NCBI GenBank assembly: GCA_029207755.1
Contig: JARCOQ010000002.1
Span: 39,442,244 to 39,506,243 of the forward strand
Reading direction: 5' to 3'
Source: Chamaea fasciata
Lineage: Eukaryota; Chordata; Aves; Passeriformes; Sylviidae
DNA: 64,000 nucleotides
The notes beneath the pieces were generated by a model. The model was not told the DNA's origin. It did not search any database and was given only the letters and a program-made list of their open reading frames with translations. Shown in pieces: positions 48,992 through 62,918 of this stretch (its first letter is position 1; the number at the start of each line of letters is the position of its first letter). The position numbers and the translations under genes are program-made.

Positions 48992-51900
48992 AAACCAAAA
49001 ACCACCCAGTCACAAAAGAACTAATCTCAGTAGAAGGGTCTCAAAAGAACCTTACATATATAGAACTAAAAATAGATGCTAGCCAACACATTCAGGCTGA
49101 GAGTTTCAGAAGACCTGAAACGCTCATGTCCTGTGGTAAAGAGGGGCAAACAGAACAAAAGCACAGATTTTACTACATAACAGACAGATTTTCTGTGTTC
49201 TGCCTGTCTTCCAGACCTTTCAAATACTATGGACTTGAGTTACCATGGTCCTGAAGTTCATCCTGACATTTTAGGTTCTTTGCCTCACTGTTATGAATGT
49301 AAGAAACTATAAGAATGTCAGTAAGGAAACAAGCTCAAAAGTCAAGACTATTTGAGCTGGAGAAATCTTATGAGGCTCTTCTGAGTGTGGGAAGAAAACA
49401 GTTGTGCCCCAGAAGCTGGGCATATATTTGCAGCTGCTAAATTGGAGCCACCTCTTTTGACACTTTAGCTCTCACCTTTCTTCCTCTAGATTCTGGATGA
49501 TCTACTCACTTTCCTCACATGGAAAGAGCTGTATTCTGGCAATGTTTAAACAACAAGCAGATGTATTCAATAGTTTTGTCTTTAAAGTTTCTGGGCAATA
49601 ATTACTTGACTGAATTAAATAAGTAGGTACTCAAGAATTCACTAAACTTTTTGCTCAACATTGATCATTTTACACTTCAGCTGCCCAGCTGGCTGACTAC
49701 TGTTGGGATGTTGATTTTCCCTACATGAAATGTCTTCCCAACAATGAATGTGCACTAAACTGCCATTCAAGAAAGTTTAAGATTTAATGATCACCTGCCT
49801 AAAGCCCTTGTCTTTGATTTGTTATCAAAATCACAATGATTTGATTTATCTTTTCTTCAAAAGGCAGTTTTATGAGACATATACACCCATGCACATAAAT
49901 GTGCCTAGATAAAAAAAATATATAAATTAATTTTCTGGAAATGTAATTTTTGAGATTTCTACAGATTCAACATTTTGATTTCTAGCCGTACTTTAAAAAG
50001 TGGAGTCAAAATGTTCTGGTTCAAGATGTTCAGCTATGTTCAGAGTGCAATCTGTTGTATTTAACTTTCATTATGAAAAACCAGTTTCCATGTCCATTGC
50101 CATCTGTGATACTCCAGATATTTTCATTGTACAGTTCCTCATAATAGACTATCACAGCAAATAAGGGTTTTGAAAGATTTGGTGAAGGATTAGACATTTA
50201 ATTGCATAATAATATCCAAATTTCAAAAACATACTAATTTATTAACTTTTAATAGAACTTCAGGGATAAATCTTTATTGTAGATTGAAGTATTATTCTAG
50301 ACAGGCCTGTTGTGTCATTTTTCCTTCTCTACCTCCTTAAAACAAAGTCTTGATCATTGTCCTTTTTGTGCCAAGCCCCCCTCCTTCAGCTTCTCTCACT
50401 GGAATAACAAGGAACTATTGTTTACAGTCAAAGAGCATTGAACATCTTGTGATATTTTTCATCTAGGATTTAGACATGATAGAAGTAATTTTTCTTTGTT
50501 AATTGGATTGAGCACTTTGTTAATTGAGAATATGAGCAGTAATTATTACTTGTAGTGCCAAATTTTCTGGATTATCCAGGTTTTTCTGTAAGGATTGTTT
50601 AATTGTTGAAAAAAGACCATTAAAAAAAAACTTATCCTAAATAAATATTGCCTCTAATTCTAGCCCAAGAACAGATGGTATTTTTTAAAGTTAATACCAG
50701 TTAATAAAGTAGGCTGAAACAACTTTTCATTTTTTTCCCCTTTTTGATAATATTCCATTTCTACAGCTCAAATCTAGCTTCAAAATTTTAAAGGCTGAGG
50801 GGCTGATCTATTCCTCTGGAGCCTACAGTTATGCACTTTTTTATGTTTTGTTGATTTGTCATTGGAAAAAGGCTCCATAAACTCACTGAAACTCATCAAA
50901 AGAAGGTACATCCCCCAAGTCTCAAGTCAAGAAACTAAGTTGGTCCTAGTTTTCATTTGCACAATATGTGCTGTTTCTAGCACTGTTGTATAATAATAGC
51001 TCTGGCAAAGTTGAAGACTTCTGTACTATGCAAGCACACTGTGAAATGAAAAAGATCTGACTGATGTTTTCTTTCTTGAGTTTGGTGAGAAGCAGAAAGA
51101 CTAAGACATGGGTTTAGAACAGCACTAAATTTTTCTCCTTTTTTTTCTTTTTTTTTTCTTTTTTTTCTTTTTTAATGGAGAGATTTCCCACCTTGATAGT
51201 ACAACATTCATATAAACATAGCTGGCTGGTGAGGCAGGTGTCTTCTCTTTATCATTTTTAGTATCAGAAGTCAGAGGAAATGTCAAGACGTGCCAGGACT
51301 GAGGGAATCATTTGTTGCATGAATGAGTACCAAGTTTGAACATCACAAACTTCTCATAGAAGGACCCAATCTTTTTTTCCCTTCTTCATATTTACAGGTC
51401 TATATAGTGCAGTATAAATGCCAGTCTGCCCATCCATCTGCCTAGCTGTCTGGGAGAAGTGTTTGGCATGCTCCAAAATTCTTCATTTCAGCCACTCACT
51501 CCTTTCTGAAAATCAAACTGTTCATTTCTTTCCCTTCTTAAATGCTCTTCCAGCTACCCCTTATGTTTCGGAAACCAATACCCATGAATTCAGAGGAGGA
51601 GTTACACCCCTCTAATGGCAGTCAAAGAAGAAATGTTTCAAAAGAGAAAGAAGGAGGCGAACAAGGAAGCAGTCAGAAGACAAACACAGATTTAACTGAG
51701 GCTTAAATACATGTCTAAATGTAGAAATTACAGAAATAGAGGAAAAGAAAATGCACATATCCTAAGGAATGTTGTGTAAAGATCTAATCTATAGGTGATA
51801 GGTGCATATTCCAGATGTTTCTGCACTTTTTGTTTTCACAGCATGGTGTAATTTAGCTTCAAACTTTTGAATTCATGGTCATTTTTCTGGGTTTAGTTCA

Positions 51901-54900
51901 AATATGTCTAACATAATGGCATCTCATTCACTTTGTTGGATAGGTTCCTTAATGTGCTATAAGATTTAGTTCATTGTTCATTACTGCTCAAGATTTATTT
52001 TATTTCAGTATGTGACTTATTTGTCACCATTATCTATGCAGTTAAAAATACACTGTTCTGTGCCCACAGATTTCTCTTTTATTGAGTTAACTAAGGAACA
52101 ATTTGTTTAGTTTACTCTGCTGGGTCTGGCAAAATCATCTATATACAATGGTTAGAAATTTGAATAAGGTTGCTCAGTCATTGCATATTACTTTTTTTAG
52201 TTGAAAATAATAAATGAAGATGACACTTCTATTTCCATGTTTGAGCATACACTTTATCAATTTTTAAGAGTAACTTTTTTTTCATTTATTGTGCAATGGT
52301 ACAGATCTTTTTTGTGTCACTGCAGACAATGAAATTTTGGATTATTTTCTTTTGAGCTTGAACTAGACAGCTGTTTTGGAAAAAAAATGTTTCTGTGCTT
52401 TATAAAGATGAAATTTATGTTTAATAAATGTAGAAAATTCTATTTATATAATCACATGACATATATCTGCAGGAACAACAGATATTTAAATCTAGGAATG
52501 AAAGGAACTCCCTTCTCCATTAACTGTCTCCTTTTTCTAATAGTGCATAGACGATCTTTTGTTGTTGTTTAAAGGAGAAAACAGATGACTTTGTCTGTTA
52601 CCCTAAATATATTAATTAAAATGAGACTAAGAAAAAAAACCAACCTATTTTTAGAAAATAGTTATGGAAAGATTGTGGGACATCCTTGGTTATTGTGTGA
52701 CTGAATTTTTAATCCAGAATTACTGTACAATAAATGAAAAAGACTATCTTCATTAGCTAAATAATACAGTTGAAAACCAAATACAGTTTTGGGATTACTT
52801 TCTGCAGATATTCTAAATCTATAGGGAGCTACTGTAGAGTCTTGTCTTTTTTCGTGGTGTAGATTGATGGGTCTCTGCTAATTGATCTGTTGTTGTATTA
52901 TTTCAGATTAATAGTTATTGCAAGAAGCCATGGCTAAATAGAAGCAGGTGCTGCCATAGTTACCACGTGATGGATTACAAAAAATATTTAAGCTTTGTTC
53001 ACAGGATTCTCTATTTGGTAGAAAGACAGTAATGAACAGAAAGGTAAAAATGTTTTTCCATCAGTAGCTTATTCCAGGCTCATGTGCTGGATTCAGGCTC
53101 TAATATCATGACCGTTACATGCCCTGCATGTGGTCTGCCCCTTACAAGATGTAATTGTACCAGTTTTGAGGGAATGGACAGGCTGGAAGGGGGACATATT
53201 TTACATTTCCTCCCAAAAGTATCACAGAGGACTTTTCTCATATATAAATTTAAAAATAAATACTACGAGGGTTGGAAGCAGGGCTTTCTGGAGCACCAAA
53301 AAGTTTTCAAGTTTGTGCAACAAGCTAGAACCAGATCTTTATATTCATTGACAGGGTGATTGTCCAGTTCCAAGTAGAACCACAGAACAGCCTATAGCAC
53401 TCAGGTAAATTTGTTACCATTGTGCTTCTTCTGACTGCAACTTCACTGTGCTATTACAGGTGTTTTGCATCTCAAGCACTTTTAAAATAGAACTGTAATA
53501 TTGAACTTGTTGTAATAATGATGAAAAAGTGATCATATGCCAGTGGCTTGTCAGTCTTTTCCACTTTGAAACAGAGGAATTTTCTCTGTCAAAGGCAGGT
53601 AGGTAAAAGAAAAATTAGAAGTTATTACATTCATTAAGTAAGACATTTTAGATGTTACTGAGACCTTTATATCAGATGTGAAAAGCATGCATTAGGGGAA
53701 AATTCCATTAGTAAGTTAAAATTATACATATTTTTTAATCGTGTTAACATACTGACTTTCAATAATAAATATATATACATTCAAATTCCTGTGCTTTGGT
53801 ACAAGCCAAATTTCACTCCCTGCATGCACTGAGTTCAAACCTTTTCTATTAAAATTAGAAAGTCTGTCAAATAGAGAGAGAAGTAGGAGCACTGTGCTCC
53901 ACATTGGTGAAATTTTGTTGCTTTACAGAAATTCCTCCTATGGCTGTGACTCACAAGACAAAATCCACATTCAGATTGCTTGTTCTGAAACCAAGTATGC
54001 TGAAGTTATGTTAGAAAACACTGAAGCACAAAAGCAACCTGCTGATTCAGAATTGTTGTGGTTTTTAAATAAAAATCAAATCTCAGTAAACTTTGCTTGA
54101 ATTAAGTAGTCTGTCCTCCCATGCCATTGGAAAGTAAAATAAAAATATAAGAATGCCATAAGGCATTAATGAGTTTTAGTTAATTGTATGGAAGCACCTC
54201 TTGTTCTTCTGTCTCAAAGTTATAGTGGAAAGTGATCCAGATTGATTGTGAAATGACAGCCTAACATCCAAAGACACTTGGAATTAGGTACAGTTGTTTC
54301 ATCTGTTGAAAATATACACAGTTCTTCCATAAGTTTCAGAGCTGAATATAGCAAATGCTAATTAAATATGCCTCTGCTTTACAAGATATTTTTAACAATC
54401 TGCCCTGTTTCTATTTTAAGCAGATATTTTCCAGAGCATTTGTCTATGTCTTTGTTTTTTGATCAGGCGTATGGACCTTAAATTGAATTTCTGCATTTGT
54501 GGGTTTCATTTTAACAGTTTCCTATTAATTAGATCGAATAAAATAAAATCTTATGGCTAGTGTCCCAACATGATGATCAAGAGCTAGTATAACTTCATAC
54601 AATGAAATGCAAGTCATTATTTAATTTCCAAGATATTAGTTGTTTAGACATGGTGATTAATTCATTTGGCATTTACAAAGATGAAAATGGTAATTCTGTA
54701 ATTAGAGAGAGGCATATCGTTTTAAATGAATCAAGCCTCAATCTGTAAATCTCGACCAATACAGGCTTAACTTAAATGGAAACATTTTAAATTCCTTTTA
54801 TTTAATATTTTCTGATAAAGATGGTGATTTTTGCCCAACAGGCAACATTTTGCACATGAAAATACTACTCCAATAACAATTCAGGATTTCTCTTCAAGCA

Positions 54901-57174
54901 CCAATGATTTATTTAAATAAATTTCCATACATAAGAATATTGATGTGTAAAATAAGTTATAAAGAGGAGGAAATAAGGCTTGGTGTTATTTATTTGGAAG
55001 CCGGTTGTTGTACTTGTTATAAAGCTTAGTTAGGCAAAACCTATGAAATTAATTTCTGAAGTCCCTGTCTCTGACCACAAATGTCATTCTTTTCTTTCAT
55101 CTCATCTCGTAGAAAGTACTTCAACTTAATGGCCAAACTAAATATTTTGCACTTTTTATATGACTAGTGATGTAGAATGTTGAATACTAAAATCCTTTTG
55201 AAAATATTCTTATCAAAATATACTATTTTTGTTCAAATCCCAGGGAATTATGGAAATCTGGGGGAAAGAAAAATAACATCCTGCAGCAAATTTGAGCCTT
55301 CCACAACCATGGCTAATTCTATGGAGTTATATATCAGAATATTGTCCCTAGATTACTTGAATATCCTCTAAACATCAATTATCTGGTACTAAAATAATAT
55401 CCTAAAATATTGTCTTTTTTTCCATCATGCATACTTTCACACAGATGGATAGGAAACCAGTATAATTTGTACTTAAAACACACATTTGAACCATCACAGC
55501 TGAGAGAATGGCTTAATGCCTGTGTTGCATCCAAGAATTTCTTGGTGGTCTACATTCTTCTCTTGATTATAAGGAAGTGATTAGTGGCAACTGCATTCTG
55601 ATTGAGTTTGAAATTCAGGCAGAACATCAGCCAAAAATTTCTTTTAGAAAGTACCTATTCCCAAAAGATGAACTTGGACACAAAAGTCTCCAGCGGTTTG
55701 TTAGGCTTACATGCTACCTACAACCTGGTTAAGTTTCTACAGTAAAACAAAAGCAAAACACAAGCAAAGGTTTTGTCATTATTGTGTTACAGAAAACACT
55801 ACTTGCCTTCTTCAAGTGTTCTTAGAACTAAAAGATTTCATCTTTAAATAGAAAATTAGAATTGGATCAAAGACATCCTAGGGGAAAGAAAAAAAAAAAA
55901 GAGAAAATTAAAAAACTTGAGTGATCATGCAGTTGTAAGAATTAAAGCATAGCTGAACTTAAATAAGATCTCAAACCCTATATCTTCAAACACTCAGATG
56001 TGAAAACAGATCAGAAAAGTGTCTAATGGAATTAAACCTATATCTTGCCTCAAAGTCCCTTGCTTTGTGGTGAACTTCAGGCTTTGAGGTTATACTGATG
56101 TATAAAATCAACAACATAAACATTCTCATTTTAAGATGAAAATAGCTGTAGAGGATGTGATATTACCTTGCAGCTATAAGGTTCCTTTATAGTCACAGTG
56201 AGCAAGAATCTTTCATCTCAACCTTTGGTTTTTATTTAATTTTTTTATGGCCGCATTGCCTAAGGACTTCAGTGTGTAGTGTTTTATTCTTTGATTATTT
56301 TACACTACCTTGCCTTCTTTGCTAATTGTTTTGAATCACAGTGCCCATATTCTAGAGGAGTTCAGAAAAGAGAGAGAATTCATTATAAACATGCGCAGGC
56401 TGCAAAAGAACATCTGATATTTTCTTCATCCCAATTTGTCCCTCACCATTCTTCTCATATCTGCTTTCCTTCCCAGGCAAAACTCATGAAAGTGCCTGGC
56501 CCTTGCAGGAAATTGGTTAGAAAGTAACAATAAAGTTTTCTTGTACCTTTACTGTTAGTTGTATATCTTTGCAAGGATAAGAATAATAATCCTCTTAATA
56601 ATTTTCTTTACTTGACCATGAAGCCTGAGGTAAGATATTCTTAGTAATGTAGACAGTCGTTACTTTGTTCATTAAATAAATACCAAATGGGGAGAAACAA
56701 ATTATAAATACAACTAATTCCAGACCGACCAAGGAAAGTTTTTAGATATAAATGGCAATTAGGTAGAAAGAGTAGTCTGTGAAAGAGCAGACAATGGGCC
56801 ATGATTCATAAATGACTCAGAGGTCTAAAACTCTTCACACAGGTATAGTGATCAGTAGTGACCTCTTTGCAACGATAATTACTGCAAATCCATACTTATT
56901 TCATGTTTGGCAGTAGGACCAACTGATTAATCAACTGATTTTTCTACTGCTCATGTCATTGCTGAAAAGCTGAAGAAGTAGGCTGTTCATTTGTTCTGCT
57001 ACAGACTACAGGCGTAGAATGTGTCTTCCCTTCTTGGATTACAGAAGGAGCTAAACTCAAATTGCTGAGCACTGGTCCTTCATTCATTACATCTCCTTTC
57101 GTATGAGGCAAAATCCTTTACATTGTCATTTATTTTAAGACTATTTCCTTCTTTTCCACCAACTGTTCCTGTTT
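48988..57174 (+). other. CNTN5: CNTN5 large intron, 49.0-57.2 kb
   Basis: This is AT-rich intronic sequence without a recognisable exon or RNA gene. A T-rich interrupted run lies at about 51138-51173. The stretch 54480-54720 is unusually rich in TAAT and ATTA words and free of repeats. The open frame at 53084-53359 with a Cys-x2-Cys pattern was examined and rejected as a gene. Confidence 0.76.
51138..51173. repeat. Interrupted poly-T tract
   Basis: Four runs of about 6 to 9 T are separated by single C over roughly 36 bp. Simple sequence. Confidence 0.9.
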
Positions 57175-57500
57175 TCATAGAATCATAAAAGAGATTGGGT
57201 CAAAACTGACCCCCTAGTGTCCCTTGCAATGAGCTGGGACAGCTTTAGCTGGATCAGGTCCCCCAGAGCTCCATCAAACCTTGAATGTTTACAGGGACTG
57301 GTGATCCACCACCTCTCTGGGCAACTTGTTCCTGTCTTTCACCACCCTCATCATGAAAAATTTCTTCCTTATATACAGTTCTAAACTCCCCTCTTTTGGT
57401 TTAAAATCGTTGCACGTTGTACTATCACTACAGGACCCGTTAAAAAATGTGTCCCCATCTTTCCTCTAAGTTTAAGTATTGGAAGGATGTTTTTCTGAGT
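57175..57500 (-). mobile_element. CR1 LINE 3' fragment, antisense to CNTN5
   Basis: The + strand starts TTTTCATAGAATCATAAAAG, a degenerate complement of the CR1 3' octamers, and continues through CCCCTAGTGTCCCTTGCAAT, CACCACCTCTCTGGGCAACT (57309-57328), TTTCACCACCCTCATCATGA (57336-57355), AAATTTCTTCCTTATA and CTCCCCTCTTTTGGTTTAAA. These are the successive landmarks of a CR1 3' UTR in reverse complement. Similarity fades after about 57500, so the copy is 5'-truncated to roughly 325 bp. No coding capacity. Confidence 0.9.
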
Positions 57501-59980
57501 GTGAGGGACAACAGTGGAAGATCGGTGGTACAGGACTCATAAAGGTAATGTTACTGCATTATAAAAATATACTAATTGAGCTAATTTGATTTATCTCAGA
57601 TATCCCACAATTCATCATCAGTTTGTATCTGAGTATGAATCTCCTTAGGTTCTATATTTGAAGATATAAATCAAAGTGTCTCTACAACAAAGATAAGCTC
57701 ATAAGTTGGAGTGCTTTAAAAAATGTCCATAAATAAAAGTCCATCTATGAGCTTGGAGCCTGTCAAGCAGCACCTTGAATATACACACATTTCTGGGTAT
57801 CACTAAGCTTTATCAAGGTCAATCCTCACCCTTCTTTTTAAGGTTTTAAACTATACCTCACTCTTAAAGGAATGTTTTTGTCTGATGCTTGTAGCAAAGA
57901 CTCCGCCTCACTGTGTTCCCTACCCCAGCTCCCCTGCTAAATGACAGCTTAGATTTCCACTCCCAAAAAAAAAATAGTAAATAAAATAATCTTATAAAAA
58001 AGATCTTTGGTTTGCTGACTATGCATGGAAGAAGCTTTGAAATCTTGATTTAAAAGGTCAATTGCTCTTTTCATACTACTTTTGCAAAGTTCATAAAAAA
58101 TCCTATAATCATATCCAAGCAACTGTGTGAAGAGCACTGCGAAGGGTCTGAGTTCAAACACTCAAAAATAAGGGAAAAATGTGATGGATGAGGTTATAAG
58201 TGTAATCTCAGTTCAGCAGGAATTCGAGTGTGATAGGAGCATGAGTCAAACAGAGTTCTGAGGATTTTTCTGCAATTTTCATCAAAGTGAGCATGCCTAA
58301 AGCACCAAAAATCTTTGTACAACAGGAGCTATGTTTTCTTAGAAGTGAAGCAAAATCAAGGAGCATTTTTTAAATGAAGAAAACTTGGCAACACAAAGGT
58401 GAAACTATAAACAGGTTATCCTCATTCACTGTGTCCTTGGAAGGCTCATCCTTCCCTTAAGGGTCAGCAATCTCTCATCAGGTTTCCATAAACCTGTATG
58501 TATTCCTCTCTGTATCCCTAGGAAAACTATTTTACTTCTCATTGCCTCTGATCCTTGACTGTGTCTTTTCCCAGCTCTCTGAAGAGAGGGAAAGAGAGAT
58601 GCCAACATAGTGAATTACAAAATGATGGGCAAAACTTCTGCCATCTGTCACTACCTGCTCTAAGGACATATTCACACTGCTGCCTTTAGATACTTAGCTC
58701 AGCCTTGCCAGGTCCCTGGGAAGTAGTTACCTGGTCTAATAGATTCAGAGTACACAAGTAAAGTTATTTAAAATATATTAAAATTCTTTTAAATGGCTGG
58801 AAAATAGTTCTGCGTGCAAAAGTGAGATGTGATTATACAGTAAACAGTGAGGTCTGTTGATTCAGTATTCCTGCCTGATGTCCTGAGAAGGGAGCTTGCT
58901 ATAGTACAACTATATAAAATTATAAAATGAGGGGAGTTTTCTGATTGATCTAGCTGTATAATTACAGGACACAACTGCATATCTGGCAGCAGGTTATCCC
59001 CAGTGAGTCAGTAACTTATTCATCCTATTTTCTGTGTCCCCAGCTCCATGCCAATGTCATCGATAACGCACTTCATAGGTAAGATTAGGGAAGAAGCCAG
59101 ATGTGGCAACATCTTGACATCTGTTAAGAATACCATAACACACTGTTTTGTGTGGAAAAGAAGATTTAGGGGAAAAAAAGAATGAGAAGAAAGTAAGTCT
59201 GAAGAAAGTAGAATTTAGGCAAACAAGGAAATTATGTCACTGAAGTATGTTCTTGTTTCTATGCTGATGAGAGAAGATGTCTATTTATTGAGCCTGTTGG
59301 TATGAAGATAGTAAGCTTGGAGTTGTGTGCCATGTGAATGCTCCAATGCTGATTTGACCTTCTGAAATAGGAAACAAGGGCCAAATTTTAGCATTAGAAT
59401 TTACCATTACAAATACAACAGCAGATATCTTTGAATGATTACACAGCTACCATGTCACCAGTCTGTAGGTGTGACGTAGCAAATGCCACACAAAAATTCA
59501 CTTCTGCCTCTAGACCAATATGGACCAATATGAGATCCTCTCTAATTTGGTGTGGCATTGCAACCATGACAGTTTATATCTTGAAATTAGTAACCCACAA
59601 CTGATTACCTGTATCATGTGGGAGTATGTTATCTCACCAGTGGGATGCAACGATATGTACCCAGACTTACCATGAAAAATAAATATGAGGGGACATTGCC
59701 TCTCATCCATCAGAGAACCTGTGGCTGGTAGAAGCAAGAGCAACCCAAGAGCCATCCAAATGCTTCAAATGATGTGGGCATTCAACACCACAAAATTAGC
59801 AGTTGCATCTTCTCTCCAAGCACTTTCATTGGTTCTTGCTATCATCCTAGTCCTCTCCAGAGCCTGTGGACCACCACAAATTTCCATCTATGCACAATCA
59901 ATAAATACACTGAAAGATAGGATATAGAGCTTGTGTGTGAGTAGTTTGTGCAAAAAGTAAAATAGACTTGGCCTGAGGAC
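57501..59980 (+). other. CNTN5: CNTN5 large intron, 57.5-60.0 kb
   Basis: This is intronic sequence with no recognisable exon, RNA or repeat. The pair of overlapping opposite-strand frames at 59510-59755 and 59685-59927 has no domain. Only small A-runs are present (for example 57966-57974). Confidence 0.75.
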
Positions 59981-60060
59981 ACCTTTCTTTTTTTTTTTTT
60001 CTTTTTCTTTTTCTTTTTTCTTTTTCTTTTTTTTTTTTTTCTTTTTTTTTTTTTCCCCCC
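59981..60060. repeat. Poly-T/CTTTTT pyrimidine tract
   Basis: About 80 bp of T-runs are broken by single C and end in six C. The strand is all pyrimidine, which explains the Lys/Glu-rich frames on the - strand at 59888-60209. Simple sequence, likely length-variable. Confidence 0.96.
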
Positions 60061-62816
60061 ACATAGGCCCCAAAGAGGTTTATGACCTTTTTACTGTGCA
60101 TGAGGGGACACCTGATTCTAAAACAAGAGTCATCTTTGGGAGCAGCCTGGTGGCGTAGCCCAGAGAGAGTCACTGATTTATATTTTTCTTGTTCCATTAT
60201 TTTTGTCACATGCTTTATTGCACATAACTCATGTCACTGTGGGTATTCCATCTGTCTCTTCCATGCACCGCAATACAGCTGTAGACAGATATGCCAGTTT
60301 TAAACAGAATCACATCCTACTGAACTATTTTTCCAACCTGTAATTTTTGAGTTGTGGCTGAAGTGCAAGATATTCCAAAGTAAACTAAACCTTCTAAGGT
60401 TCAAACAACCCTAATCAATAAATTGTTTGTCAGTAGGAACTTTGTACCCTTTTCACCTTTAGTAGCAATGTGGTTCTCTGGAGGGAACATGTGTCTTTTT
60501 AACTGCCTTTTCCAGTTAATAGACTGTATTTCACCAAGTGACATGAGAAAAAAATAAATCTCGTTTTACCTAGTTTTCCGGCCATGGTACCATTTCCCTC
60601 CCAGAATGCAAAATGAACTCATCTGACCAGAAAACTGGAGTCAATAAGATCCTAGTTTATTTTAGTCAAAATCCCATTTACCACTCCTCAAGTCTGGAAG
60701 TATTTTTGTGCTGACCCAATGCTTTTAAACTGTCTCTCCACTGAGCTGATTGTTTCTACTTCCTGCAAGATGTCTACATCCACAGGTCATATTAGTCCTT
60801 CCACAAAATGTAAGAAAACTAATGTAGCTCTGCCAGATTTACAGCTTAGTTAAATATATATTTTTAACCTCTCATAAGATTTTAAACACTGCAAGACCCT
60901 CTAAGTAGGATTATTCACCTGCGAGTTTACTATTAAAAGAAAAAAGCTAATTAGAGAGAGTTGTCCATTATTAGAGGAAAGGTAATATTCCAGCAAAACT
61001 GTCTTCCAGAACAAATGTTCCTGTGGTAATTTTGTGTGTGTTGTAGAGACAGCACAGCTGTCTCCACTGCTATTTATAATCAAGGTTTTTGAATCCTCAT
61101 CTTGCAACAACATCTTAGTAAACCACAAGGTGTTCTTAAGAGGTTCAGCCTTTTGAGCACACCTTTTGTTGAGGATGCAGTCAGGAAGTGTGTTGAATGC
61201 AAATATTGTAGAAATCTAGAGCTGTATCATAGAAAAAGGTTAGAGATGCATCATGGAATTATAGATGGAAGGTTGTTTATCACATGTGCTTTCACTCCTC
61301 ACATTTTTTGTGAAGTTTGTCTATCCCACAGATTTCTCCGCTGAAAAGCTTTTGTCTCAAGGTGTGAAGGAGTATGTAGTAAAAATGGAGCCACAAGATA
61401 GCTTTTTGCTTCTATCCTTTTCTTTCTGGATGTAGCAATGGATTATTTAGATCTTTCACACTAGATCAAATTGTCAGTGAAGATGATAGAAAAAAGAAGT
61501 GCTGGAATTTCCAAGGGTAAACTCAGAAATGTTTGCTCAGAACTAAGCAAGCAAGTAATGACTGCCCCTTATTGGTCACAGCATGGTGATCTCTGATTTA
61601 AATAATCAGAGAGCCAGCAGGGACATCCTACTACAAAGCAGGACCAATTTTTCTATTCTATCATATCCATTCCTGTACTAATACGTGTCATTTTTATTGC
61701 AGACAATCTACCAAGCTTATCAATGTTCAAAATTCTCTAAACATCTCAGCAAGTGTATTTTGGAGCTGAAGTAATCTATGTTCAAATTATTCTTTTCCCA
61801 TTTTCAAAAGTCACTTTCACACTGAAAAATTCCTTTACTCTGTCCCCTCTAGATCATGTACCTTTCATGAAAACAGTGTGTCTGTAGTCCAGCTGAGACC
61901 TTATGGTTATTGAGCAGCAAGAAAATAAAGGTCATTTCACAACAGCAATGGTTGGAAGGCCAGCAGTTCTGTGGAGCACTGGATTTTATAATGACTGCTC
62001 CAAACAACTGGCGAAGAACTCGTAGCTATTGATCCAAGCATAATGTACATCATGCTAATGGAATCTCCCCTCCAAAGAGTCGTTACCTGGACCAACATGC
62101 AGTAAGGGCAGGTTTTGCACACTCTTCCAGAGGGAGCATAATGATGAAAGCAATCATTCTTCATCTTCCAGAGTCTAGCAGCACCTACCATATGATAGAA
62201 ATATAATTGGAGCTTCTCCAGCTGAAAACAGTCAGTTTGATGTGAGAATTGGGCAGACATTGCCACAATCATCTGTCCTGTCTTTGAACTACAACCAAGA
62301 ATAGACATATGAGATTGTTGAAACCATAATTTTGCAAAATGCAACAAAAGTAAAAAATTAACAGACTGCTACATTAATAACATCTACCAGTAGACCTGAA
62401 ACTACCTAAAACAATCTCAGCCCTTCCATATCATGACCATATTAATCTCATTATCCTGTCTATTTCTGAAAATGACAGGAAAGAATATGCCTTTTTTGGT
62501 ATGTTTTGACATAGTATATGAATGGGACACAGAAAGCATGTATTTAAGTCCTAATCCTTTTCAAACCTCCATGCTGGCTATTTTACAAGGATTTACAACC
62601 CTCTAGCTGGTTTGGTTCTCACCAGTCAGCTTCCTTCTCATGCATCACTTTAACTGCACTCCTTTACCTCCTTGCTTGGGATTAGGGCATTCAACTCACA
62701 GTGGTGCTTCAATAGTTGATTGTCTATGCATGCCAGGGAGGGAGGACTACAATGCAACATAAAGAGCTCCGGGGGGGTGTCTTAAACAATGCATATTAAT
62801 TAACTGCAGACTGCAA
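60061..62816 (+). other. CNTN5: CNTN5 large intron, 60.1-62.8 kb
   Basis: This is intronic sequence without a recognisable gene. The longest frame (61937-62347, - strand, 136 codons) contains several Cys and His residues but matches no family I know and lacks splice or promoter context. The sequence at 62560-62790 is slightly GC-richer and unassigned. Confidence 0.73.
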
Positions 62817-62918
62817 TGGTTTGGGGGTTTTTTGGTTTGGTTTGGGGTTTTTTTGGTTGGGGTTTTGTTTGGTAGGTTGGTTGGTTGGTTGGTTTTCTTT
62901 TTTGGGGGATGGGGGGGC
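62817..62918. repeat. G/T-rich tract with (GGTT)n
   Basis: About 100 bp on the + strand consist almost only of G and T. They include runs of 4 to 7 G at several places, a pure GGTT stretch at about 62872-62894, and T-runs between. The multiple G-runs give it G-quadruplex potential on the + (CNTN5 sense) strand. It is not the vertebrate telomere repeat. Confidence 0.92.

Noticed and set aside
53084..53359. 91-codon frame with a Cys-Pro-x-Cys and Cys-x-Cys pattern resembling a zinc ribbon
   Set aside because: It is a single short motif with no further domain, no splice sites and no supporting context; a second overlapping frame of similar length exists in the same region, so chance is more likely.
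59888..60209. Lys/Glu-rich frames on the - strand
   Set aside because: They are translations of the poly-T/CTTTTT pyrimidine tract.
61937..62347. 136-codon frame on the - strand with many Cys and His
   Set aside because: No family is recognised and there is no promoter, splice or retroelement hallmark. One frame of this length is not surprising among the many frames of a 64-kb window.
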